Assembly (NCBI GenBank): GCA_015056815.1
Contig: SVFN01000006.1
Span: 62,001-126,000, forward strand
Reading direction: 5' to 3'
DNA length: 64,000 nucleotides
Source of the DNA: Lachnospiraceae bacterium
GTDB lineage: Bacteria; Bacillota; Clostridia; Lachnospirales; Lachnospiraceae
The notes under the pieces are model-generated. The model was given only the letters and a program-made list of their open reading frames with translations, was not told where the DNA came from and did not search any database. Position numbers and translations under genes: made by a program. The stretch's first letter is position 1, and every line of letters starts with the position of its first letter. Positions 1-6,793 of the stretch are shown here, in pieces.

Positions 1-28
1 GACATGCACGAGGCAAAAAGGAGTGCCG

Positions 29-2449
29 ATGGACGAACAGCAAATAAAAAATCAAAACACAACCTCCTCAAAAGAATATGTGCACAAAAAGCACAGCATG
101 CTCATACCTCTGATCCTGGTATTTGTATTCGTGGTCGTCATGGTCGTCTATACTTCCAGACTGATCTACAGTGTTGCTGTGCTTAATTCGAATGCCGTCA
201 TTGAAGACCGGATGTTAAATGTCTCCTCTCTGATCGATAACCATTTAAATACGGCTGAAAATGTTCTGCAGATCACCTCCGATTCCGTACAGCATATGCT
301 GATCAGCGGAAGTACTCCAGCCCGTATCCACGAATTTCTCGTGGAAGAAACAGAAAATGTGTCGGAACAGTTCGGCGAAAACTATCACGGGATCTACGGT
401 TATATCATGAGCAAATACATGGATGGTTTAAACTGGGTGCCTCCGGAGGGCTATGATCCCAAAAGCCGCGACTGGTATATCACCGCACAGCAAAATAACG
501 GCGAGGTTGCTTTCGTTCCTCCTTATATGGACGCACAGACCGGTAATCTGATCATCTCTGTGAGCAGAATGCTGCCGGACCGCCAGAACATCATCTCCCT
601 GGATGTCCAGTTAAACGGCATACAGGCCATGATGAATGAGCTTTCCATCAACGGAAAGGGCTATGGTTTTGTCATCGATGATAAGGGTCTGTTCATTGCC
701 CACAAGAACGAGACAAAAAGAGGGACAAACATCACAGACACAGAAGAAGGCAACCGCTTTTTCCGTGCACTCAAAACAACAGGTTCCGGTATCTTTAAAG
801 ACATTTATGAGGGCAACAGTAGCACGGTATTCGTAAACAGTATCTCCAACCACTGGTATGTCGTAATGGTCGTAAACAATGATGAACTTTATAAAGAAGT
901 GAGCAAGCAGCTGATCGTCAATATCATCATCTGCACGCTGATCTTTTTCATGATCGCAGCATTCTACTATGTCGGTCACAAAAACGAGCAGGACTATACC
1001 AAACGTATGGAAGAAATGAAATTAGAGGAACAGAAGGCTTTATATGAAAAAAAAGTGCTGGAGCTTGAAAAAGATGCCGCCAATGCATCCAATAAGGCCA
1101 AAAGTGATTTTCTTGCCAATATGTCCCATGAGATCCGCACACCGATGAATGCGATCCTCGGCATGGATGAGATGATCCTTAGAAGCTCTCCCGGCGATCC
1201 GATCCGCAAATACGCACTGAATATCCAAAGCGCCGGCAGGACACTGTTGTCCATCATCAACGGTATTCTCGACTTTTCCAAGATTGAATCGGGCAAGATG
1301 GAATTACTTCCCGTCGAGTACAACTTCTCATCCGTGATGAACGATATCGTCAACATGACCTTAAAAAAGGCACAGGATAAGGGCCTGGAATACAAGCTGC
1401 AGGTAAACGAACATATCCCTTCTGTTCTTTTGGGCGATGAGATCCGTGTCCGGCAGGTCATGCTCAATCTCATCAACAATGCCATCAAGTATACACATGA
1501 AGGAAGTGTATCGATCGCTGTTTCCTTTGACCCGGAAACGCAGATGCTCAAACTGATCGTAAAAGACACCGGTATCGGGATCAAAGAGGAAGATCTGGAC
1601 AAACTGTTTGGCTCTTTCCAGCGGCTGGAGGAAGATAAAAACCGGAATATTGAAGGAACCGGTCTCGGACTGAACATCGCCATGTGTCTCGTGAAGATGA
1701 TGGACGGAAGCATCGAGGTAGACACCCGGTATGGCGAAGGTACTACCTTTACTGCCGGAATGAAGCAAAAGGTCATCGACGATACACCGATCGGCGATTT
1801 TGCCCAGAATATCTCAAAGATCCAGGCGCATGCCGGCGGATACAAGCCTACTCTGATCGCTCCTTCGGCCCGTGTTCTGATCGTGGATGATAACGATATG
1901 AATCTGGAGGTGATCGAATCCCTTCTGGAAGACACCAAAATCAATGTCACGACAGCCAAATCCGGTACGGAGTGCCTTTCTCTCTTAAAAGAGAGAACCT
2001 TCGATGTGATACTTCTCGATCAGATGATGCCGGGACTTTCCGGAACGCAGACTCTTGCCCTGATCCGCGAACAAAATCCGGCCATGGAAACACCGGTCAT
2101 TGCCCTGACTGCCGATGCCATTGTCGGCGCCCGCGACAATTATATCAGGGAAGGCTTTACCGACTACTTAAGTAAGCCCGTCATGTACGAAGCGCTGGAG
2201 GCGATCCTGTTAAAGTACTTAAAGCCCGATCTGATCCGGAAAGAAACTGCAAAAACGCCCCCAAAAGCGATGGAAAGTCCTTTGGCGAACAGCGAAAAGC
2301 CGTTAGTAATCGCAATCAGCGAATCCGCCGAAAAATTGCGTCACATCAAATCGCTTCTTGGAACCGATTGTAAAAGTGTACTGGTAAAGGATCCTGAGAG
2401 CGCCCAAAAATATCTTGCCAAACAGACACAAAAGAAAGAGAGCGACTAA
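29..2449 (+). CDS. Hybrid sensor histidine kinase with extracytoplasmic sensor domain and C-terminal receiver
   Basis: Membrane hybrid kinase of 806 residues. It has a short cytoplasmic N-terminus, a TM helix near residues 28-50, an extracytoplasmic region of about 260 residues of dCACHE type (WYITAQ, VAFVPPY and GYGFVIDDKG are typical), and a second TM near 303-323. A coiled coil leads into the HisKA dimerisation domain with phospho-acceptor His367 in NMSHEIRTP. The ATPase domain shows the N box (NLINNAIKYTHEG), DTGIGI and GTGLGL. The receiver has VDDND, phospho-acceptor Asp664 (LLDQMMPG), ALTAD and SKP. About 50 residues after the receiver are not assigned. ATG at 29 is preferred over GTG at 23 because AAGGAG ends 5 nt upstream of it. 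A terminator overlaps the stop codon. It lies convergent to the receiver/HPt genes and is the likely head of a phosphorelay (inference). Confidence 0.93.
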   Translation: MDEQQIKNQNTTSSKEYVHKKHSMLIPLILVFVFVVVMVVYTSRLIYSVAVLNSNAVIEDRMLNVSSLIDNHLNTAENVLQITSDSVQHMLISGSTPARIHEFLVEETENVSEQFGENYHGIYGYIMSKYMDGLNWVPPEGYDPKSRDWYITAQQNNGEVAFVPPYMDAQTGNLIISVSRMLPDRQNIISLDVQLNGIQAMMNELSINGKGYGFVIDDKGLFIAHKNETKRGTNITDTEEGNRFFRALKTTGSGIFKDIYEGNSSTVFVNSISNHWYVVMVVNNDELYKEVSKQLIVNIIICTLIFFMIAAFYYVGHKNEQDYTKRMEEMKLEEQKALYEKKVLELEKDAANASNKAKSDFLANMSHEIRTPMNAILGMDEMILRSSPGDPIRKYALNIQSAGRTLLSIINGILDFSKIESGKMELLPVEYNFSSVMNDIVNMTLKKAQDKGLEYKLQVNEHIPSVLLGDEIRVRQVMLNLINNAIKYTHEGSVSIAVSFDPETQMLKLIVKDTGIGIKEEDLDKLFGSFQRLEEDKNRNIEGTGLGLNIAMCLVKMMDGSIEVDTRYGEGTTFTAGMKQKVIDDTPIGDFAQNISKIQAHAGGYKPTLIAPSARVLIVDDNDMNLEVIESLLEDTKINVTTAKSGTECLSLLKERTFDVILLDQMMPGLSGTQTLALIREQNPAMETPVIALTADAIVGARDNYIREGFTDYLSKPVMYEALEAILLKYLKPDLIRKETAKTPPKAMESPLANSEKPLVIAISESAEKLRHIKSLLGTDCKSVLVKDPESAQKYLAKQTQKKESD

Positions 2450-2468
2450 GCTGCCGCTCTCTTTTTTT
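2435..2468 (+). terminator. Rho-independent terminator of the hybrid kinase gene
   Basis: A 10-bp stem, AAAGAGAGCG paired with CGCTCTCTTT, has a 10-nt loop containing the stop codon and is followed by a run of T. Stem and stop codon overlap, so there is essentially no 3' UTR. Confidence 0.85.
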
Positions 2469-2498
2469 CGAGTGGGGGAATTTCCCTCTACCCGTTTT

Positions 2499-3836
2499 TT
2501 ATGACACGCTCTCCTGTATCAGGAAGGTCAGCAAAAAGCCGTCGGTCGAATCCGCCTGCTGCCATTTCTGTCTGATCCTCTCCACCGTCCCACCGGCACT
2601 CTCCTTATTCTGTGCAGGCAGCAATACCAGAAACTGCGTCGGTCTGCTCTGCCAGATCAGATCTTTCGCCGCAAGTGTTTCTCCGAGCAGTTTTCCCAGA
2701 TACTCTGCCGCTTTGGATAAACCGTCCTCGTTCTCCTCTTCTGCGGCAGATACACTCAAAAACAAACTGACCGCACTGCCGTCTTCCTTCCCCGGATAAC
2801 GTTTCATAAGCCGGTATGCTCCTGTAAATGCCTCCTGCGATACCCACAAGGGAGAGCTGGAAGTATTTCTCTCTTCCACGATCTGCATCAGATGAGCAAA
2901 TTCTTTCTCCGGCGCAGCCTCCTGCTCTTCTTCCGGCAGTCTGTCTCCATAAACCGCGTATCCGTGTTTGCCGTTTCGTTTCACCTGATAGAGCATTTTG
3001 TCCGCCAACGGAAACAGGCGAGTATAATCCTTCCCGTGAAAAGGGACAAATACCGCTCCCACGGAAACCCCGATCGGAATCCCAAACTCCTCGCCCATCA
3101 GGTTCTTACACTCGCCTACCAACTGTTCATTCAGTCGTTTCGCCAATGCCGCCACAGCCTTTTCTTCCATCGCATTTTTGCAAAAGACCAGAAATTCATC
3201 TCCGCCAATCCGGCACAGGATATCCTCCCTGCGCACCGTGCGGCGGACAATATCCGCAAATGTCACCAGTACCCGGTCTCCCATCTGATGACCAAAAAGA
3301 TCATTCACCAACTTAAAGCTGTCGAGATCCAGGATTGCCAGCATCCCGTTCTCATCGTTACAGACCTGAGTCAGCTTTCTGGCTGTGGCCGCTTTATTCA
3401 AAAAACCGGTCAGCCTGTCAAACTCTGCTTCCTCTGTCAGAGACTCGATGATCTTGGAATTTTGTATCGCATTACTGATACGTTTTAGCAGGATCTCCCG
3501 TTTAAAGGGCTTTCGCACATAGTCACAGGCTCCCATCAAAAGTCCCTTCTGCTCTGCCTCGACATCATTCTCGCCGGTCAAAAAGATCACAGGTGCCGCC
3601 TTGCGCCCCATGCTCTTCTCCAGCCTGCGAAGTCCGGTATAGGTCTCGAAACCATCCATCTGCGGCATCCGGATATCCAAGAGGATCAGATCCGGCGTAT
3701 GTTTTTCCATAAACCGCAGCAGATCTCTGCCGCTTCGTGTGACATTGACTTTAAATCCTGCATCGGTCAGAAGATCCCTCGCATTCTGCAGGCTCATCGT
3801 ATCGTCATCCGTTATCATGATCCTTTCCTCAGCCAT
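2499..3836 (-). CDS. Response regulator with receiver and diguanylate cyclase (GGDEF) domains
   Basis: Cytoplasmic protein of 445 residues expected to make cyclic di-GMP. The N-terminal receiver (about 5-120) has ITDDD, phospho-acceptor Asp54 (ILLDIRMP), FLTGE and KPF. The cyclase domain (about 135-300) has an intact GGDEF at 211-215. An RxxD motif (RRED) sits exactly five residues before it, the expected inhibitory c-di-GMP binding site. A further 130 residues at the C-terminus (LWQ, FLVLLPAQN) look like a degenerate second cyclase-type fold; that reading is tentative. ATG at 3836 has AGGAGGT 4 nt upstream. It follows the LytTR/DUF3021 genes across a gap filled by two palindromic repeat copies, so cotranscription is possible but not shown. 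Confidence 0.92.
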   Translation of the reverse strand: MAEERIMITDDDTMSLQNARDLLTDAGFKVNVTRSGRDLLRFMEKHTPDLILLDIRMPQMDGFETYTGLRRLEKSMGRKAAPVIFLTGENDVEAEQKGLLMGACDYVRKPFKREILLKRISNAIQNSKIIESLTEEAEFDRLTGFLNKAATARKLTQVCNDENGMLAILDLDSFKLVNDLFGHQMGDRVLVTFADIVRRTVRREDILCRIGGDEFLVFCKNAMEEKAVAALAKRLNEQLVGECKNLMGEEFGIPIGVSVGAVFVPFHGKDYTRLFPLADKMLYQVKRNGKHGYAVYGDRLPEEEQEAAPEKEFAHLMQIVEERNTSSSPLWVSQEAFTGAYRLMKRYPGKEDGSAVSLFLSVSAAEEENEDGLSKAAEYLGKLLGETLAAKDLIWQSRPTQFLVLLPAQNKESAGGTVERIRQKWQQADSTDGFLLTFLIQESVS

Positions 3837-3853
3837 AAGAACCTCCTATATAA

Positions 3854-3960
3854 AGTTCCGTATCCGAACAAATGGTGCAGGTAGGCAGAGAACATTCTCT
3901 CCTCTGTCGCATCCGCTCCGCCGTCGTTCATTGTCCTCTGGCACCATTTTTCGGATACTG
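3854..3960. repeat. Palindromic intergenic element, copy A (107 bp)
   Basis: Ends are complementary: CCGTATCCGAACAAATGGTGC at the left pairs with the reverse complement of GGCACCATTTTTCGGATACTG at the right. The centre contains GCATCCGC and GTCGTTC, shared with copy D. It lies between two minus-strand genes and is separated from copy B by only 6 nt. Confidence 0.8.
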
Positions 3961-3966
3961 TTTTAA

Positions 3967-4030
3967 AGTCCCGTATCCGAACAAATGGTGCAGGTAGGTT
4001 GTTCTCTGGCGCATCATTTTTCGGATACGG
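3967..4030. repeat. Palindromic intergenic element, copy B (64 bp, internally shortened)
   Basis: Same left end as copy A (AGTCCCGTATCCGAACAAAT) and a right end of GCATCATTTTTCGGATACGG, with most of the centre missing. The right arm runs into the DUF3021 reading frame and supplies its last five codons (TVSEK) and the stop. Confidence 0.8.
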
Positions 4031-4517
4031 TTGCTTCTTCACCTGCACTGCAGCGCAGCTTCTTAAGATTCCGGTTAATTTTTTTGATCTGCAGCTTATA
4101 TAAGAAGTTCTGGATCTGCCAGATCAGTACATAGGCTGCCACAAAAAACGCAAGCGCGATCCAGTCAATATACCAGTCCAGGATCCAGCCTGCTGCAAAA
4201 TAAGCGGCCACCGTAATCACAAAATGGGTAAACGTCGCCCGAAACAGACTCCAGTGCTCAATATCATACATCACAGAGCCACCCATTCCGACAACACCCA
4301 AAAGACCGGATATCACCGCTTCCAGCGTAAAACCGATCCCGACGCCGCCGACACGTTCTACCCATCCCGGTTCATACAGATATACCGTTCCGTCATTGGC
4401 AGACAACGTCACGCTGATCGCTGTGATCGCGACACCGATCATCATGCCCAAAGCATAGCCGATCGCTGCTTTTAAATAAAATTTATTTCGAATATTCATC
4501 ACATCAGCCCCATCCAT
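4014..4517 (-). CDS. DUF3021 family membrane protein, partner of the adjacent LytTR regulator
   Basis: Small integral membrane protein (167 residues from ATG 4517; 161 if it starts at ATG 4499). It has four hydrophobic segments: YALGMMIGVAITAIS, a glycine-rich GLLGVVGMGGSVM stretch, FVITVAAYFAAGW and ALAFFVAAYVLIW. These are followed by a basic cytoplasmic tail (KKINRNLKKLR). DUF3021 proteins are habitually encoded next to LytTR DNA-binding proteins and are thought to hold or modulate them at the membrane; the biochemical role is not established. It begins 16 nt after the LytTR stop. Neither candidate start has a strong ribosome site, so the N-terminus is uncertain. The last five codons come from a palindromic repeat, so the native C-terminus may have been altered. 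Confidence 0.85.
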   Translation of the reverse strand: MDGADVMNIRNKFYLKAAIGYALGMMIGVAITAISVTLSANDGTVYLYEPGWVERVGGVGIGFTLEAVISGLLGVVGMGGSVMYDIEHWSLFRATFTHFVITVAAYFAAGWILDWYIDWIALAFFVAAYVLIWQIQNFLYKLQIKKINRNLKKLRCSAGEEATVSEK

Positions 4518-4533
4518 TCCGTTAAGATCCGTA

Positions 4534-5001
4534 TCAGCCCACCTTGTTGAGTTTTTCCTTCAAAGCCTTCACATATCTGCGGGAAGCCCATGTCCGAAGT
4601 CCGTTATCAAATTCGACTCCGATCGTCCCATAGACACTGATATCAAAGCATTTCACCTTATACAGATTAATGATCTCCGACTGCGAGATGCGGAAAAAGC
4701 GTTGCGTATCCAGTTCCTCCTCCAGTCTCGCCAGAGTCTCTCTCACCAGATAAGAAGCGTCCTGCGTGTCCAGAAAAATCTTACGTCCCTCTGTCCGTAT
4801 CCGGAAGATCTCTCTTTGCAGCACCGGCTCTATCCGCTCCTCGGAATAAACATAAATCGGCGGAAAGCTCTCATTTGCAGCATTTTCCACCGCGTGTATG
4901 ATATTTTCGACCTGCTCGCTCCTGCTCTTTGTATGGATCGCTACCAGCGGATCCTCATAGTGCTCATCTATCACAACATCGATATGAACCATTTCTGTCA
5001 T
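4534..5001 (-). CDS. LytTR-family DNA-binding transcriptional regulator
   Basis: Protein of 155 residues with no receiver domain. An N-terminal segment of about 55 residues is followed by a LytTR DNA-binding domain (about 60-152), recognisable by IFRIRTEGRKIFLDTQDASYLVR (first strands), RFFRISQSEIINL and FDNGLRTWASRRYVKALKEKL. LytTR proteins bind pairs of about 9-10 bp direct repeats two helical turns apart. Such a pair with 21-bp period lies immediately upstream of this gene's own promoter, so autoregulation is likely. GGCAGGG lies about 7 nt before ATG 5001. It forms an operon with the DUF3021 gene downstream. Confidence 0.9.
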   Translation of the reverse strand: MTEMVHIDVVIDEHYEDPLVAIHTKSRSEQVENIIHAVENAANESFPPIYVYSEERIEPVLQREIFRIRTEGRKIFLDTQDASYLVRETLARLEEELDTQRFFRISQSEIINLYKVKCFDISVYGTIGVEFDNGLRTWASRRYVKALKEKLNKVG

Positions 5002-5116
5002 AACTATACCCTGCCTGTTCTCTATTGATCTTGATCCGGCGTCCGGTTCTGCGTTCGTTCAACGCATCTTTTCCAATCCGGTCCTTGTATCCGAAAAATA
5101 CTCGCTTTAGCATTAA

Positions 5117-5188
5117 ATTATATAGTTTTCACAAAAATTATGCAACCCCTAATGTCTATTCGGTCGAAAATCGCGCCTATTCGGTCGA
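5117..5188 (-). promoter_or_regulatory. Promoter of the LytTR/DUF3021 operon with tandem 21-bp-period direct repeats
   Basis: On the minus strand the -35 is TTGCAT (5140-5145), the spacer 17 bp and the -10 TATAAT (5117-5122). Two identical 11-mers, TATTCGGTCGA as read on the plus strand, occupy 5157-5167 and 5178-5188. Their period is 21 bp, and the nearer one ends 11 bp from the -35. This is the position and spacing expected of a LytTR-type activator site. Confidence 0.75.
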
Positions 5189-5263
5189 ACTTTTGGTTGT
5201 TTTAGTATTTCAACATGACCGCCCATCGATCCGTCAAAGCAGACTGCCATCGTTTCCATTCAT

Positions 5264-5866
5264 TTACTCAATCGCAGGGCGTATCTCCTCTATAAGACTT
5301 GCCGCTTCGTCATACATAAACTCTTCTATGCAGGCGATTGCTTCCTTAAGCTTGTCTCTTTGCGTGATCCGGAAAGGATACCCGGTAAGCTTTTGGGCCA
5401 ACTGTGCGGAAAGCTCATCATCAAAATCATCCAAAGCCGCCAGCAGTTCTTCTGCCGTTGCTCTTGCCTCCTGTGCACTGATCTCATCCGTCGCACGAAC
5501 CTGTCCCAGCTCATTTACCGGCGCAAGTTTCCCGATCAGCTCCCGATAATCCTCCATTGCCGGTGCATGCTTCTCCCTGATCGTCTGAATATCACCGTTT
5601 TTGGCTGCAAGCTCCAGCTCTTCAAAGGACTTACTAAGCTCTGCCGCTCCGATCATCCCGGCATTGCTCTTTAACGCGTGCACCGTGATCAGATAGTTCT
5701 CATAATCTCCGTCTGCCAAAAAAGCTTCTGTATTTGTCCTGTTCTTTTCATAATTCTTATAAAAACGCCAGATTGCCGACAGATACCGATCCATCCTGCC
5801 GGTATACTCCAATCCGCTCCGAATATCTAACCCTGTCTCTTCCAGCCACTTTGTTTCATATTCCAT
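5264..5866 (-). CDS. HPt (histidine phosphotransfer) domain protein
   Basis: About 200 residues. The HPt four-helix bundle (about 25-115) contains the phospho-acceptor His63 in TVHALKSNAG, matching the family pattern HxLKGxA. The C-terminal 90 residues are helical and acidic (EELLAALDDFDDELSAQLAQKL) and resemble small helical modules attached to other HPt/receiver proteins; no function is assigned. It begins just after the double-receiver gene, either at ATG 5866 or at GTG 5875 overlapping the receiver stop, so the two are cotranscribed. With the hybrid kinase at the left of the window, it provides the missing phosphotransfer step of a His-Asp-His-Asp relay (inference from gene context). Confidence 0.9.
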   Translation of the reverse strand: MEYETKWLEETGLDIRSGLEYTGRMDRYLSAIWRFYKNYEKNRTNTEAFLADGDYENYLITVHALKSNAGMIGAAELSKSFEELELAAKNGDIQTIREKHAPAMEDYRELIGKLAPVNELGQVRATDEISAQEARATAEELLAALDDFDDELSAQLAQKLTGYPFRITQRDKLKEAIACIEEFMYDEAASLIEEIRPAIE

Positions 5867-5871
5867 AATCC

Positions 5872-6681
5872 TCACCCCAATATCTCTATGATCTTTGCCA
5901 CCAGCTTCGATTTTTTGGCAGGCTTGATGATATAACCCTGCGGCCGCAGCTGCGTTAAAGTCTGAAGCACCTTTGATTTTTCCGTGACTCCTGTCAAAAA
6001 GATCACCGGGATCTCCTTGTACTCTTCCTTACTCCGCATTTTGCGAAGCACCTCCGGCCCGTCCATTTCCGGCATCAGATAATCCAAAAGAACCAGATCC
6101 GGTTTTTTCTTCGCAAGAAAACGAAAGGCATCTTTGCCGGACTTCACCAGGGTCACTTCATAGAATTCTTCCAAAAGCTCCTTGATATGGATTAGCTGTT
6201 CCGAGTCATCATCCACTACAAGAATCTGTTTCCCCGGGTGTGCCGTACCTTGTTTTTCATTGACATACTCCCTGAATTCCGACAGGTTCCGCTCCTGTCT
6301 TAGAAGCAGTTCCTTTTCGATCTGTTCCAGTTTCTCATAAAGGACAGACATCGACACCGGTCTGGAAAGAAAAAACATCCTCTCTAACTTCGTAAAACGA
6401 ATGAAGAATTTCTCATCCTCCGCATTGGCGATCACGATCACGGTACATCTCTCCCGTCGCAAAGCATCCCTTAACACATCATAAGCACGGACAGTCTCTG
6501 CTGTCTCATCTCCCAGACAGATGATGATGACCTTCGGAAGTTCTTGAAACGTAAGATCAAACAGCGCTGTTTTGTACGGTTCGCACTTTACTGTCGCATA
6601 GTGCCTGTCCATCTCCAGGCGTTTTTCTAAATCCTTTATGATCTTTCTGTTTTTTCCGGTAAGTAATATTTTTAGTCTCAT
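5872..6681 (-). CDS. Response regulator with a degenerate N-terminal receiver and an intact C-terminal receiver
   Basis: Protein of 269 residues. The C-terminal receiver (about 152-269) has VVDDD, phospho-acceptor Asp200 (LLDYLMPEMDG), Thr230 (FLTGV) and Lys253 (IKPAK). The N-terminal 115 residues follow the alternating strand/helix pattern of a receiver (LKILLTG, VIIICLG, TVIVIANA, FFLSRPVS) but lack the acidic pocket and phospho-acceptor Asp, so this half is probably a pseudo-receiver used for interaction. There is no output domain. ATG 6681 was chosen (AAAGGG upstream) over in-frame starts further 5' because those would begin inside the preceding terminator region. It is the first gene of the receiver-HPt pair. 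Confidence 0.9.
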   Translation of the reverse strand: MRLKILLTGKNRKIIKDLEKRLEMDRHYATVKCEPYKTALFDLTFQELPKVIIICLGDETAETVRAYDVLRDALRRERCTVIVIANAEDEKFFIRFTKLERMFFLSRPVSMSVLYEKLEQIEKELLLRQERNLSEFREYVNEKQGTAHPGKQILVVDDDSEQLIHIKELLEEFYEVTLVKSGKDAFRFLAKKKPDLVLLDYLMPEMDGPEVLRKMRSKEEYKEIPVIFLTGVTEKSKVLQTLTQLRPQGYIIKPAKKSKLVAKIIEILG

Positions 6682-6721
6682 GGCCGTTTCCCTTTTCGAA
6701 TCCCATTGATCTGATGCTTTC

Positions 6722-6793
6722 AATGTACAATAAAAATACCCCAAAGCATAGTACTTTGGGGTATTCGGTCGAAAAACATGCCTATTCGGTTGA
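6722..6793 (-). promoter_or_regulatory. Second pair of 21-bp-period direct repeats with promoter-like elements upstream of the receiver/HPt pair
   Basis: TATTCGGTCGA (6762-6772) and TATTCGGTTGA (6783-6793) repeat with a 21-bp period, as at 5157-5188. Eleven base pairs further lies TATGCT (minus strand, 6745-6750), then a 17-bp spacer and TACATT (6722-6727). This is exactly the geometry of the first copy but with poor -35 and -10 matches, as expected of an activator-dependent promoter. The segment overlaps the protease terminator, so the promoter call is tentative. Confidence 0.55.
6731..6761 (-). terminator. Terminator of the cysteine protease gene
   Basis: On the minus strand CCCCAAAG (6754-6761) pairs with CTTTGGGG (6739-6746) over a 7-nt loop and is followed by TATTTTTA. 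It lies 33 nt after the protease stop codon. Confidence 0.8.

Noticed and set aside
4-186. 60-codon frame at the left edge, overlapping the hybrid kinase
   Set aside because: It runs in a different frame inside the kinase gene and has no ribosome site; the kinase frame is supported by family motifs.
5080-5100. TTGTATCCGAAAAATACTC as a fifth copy of the palindromic element
   Set aside because: Only one arm is present and the partner end cannot be found nearby.
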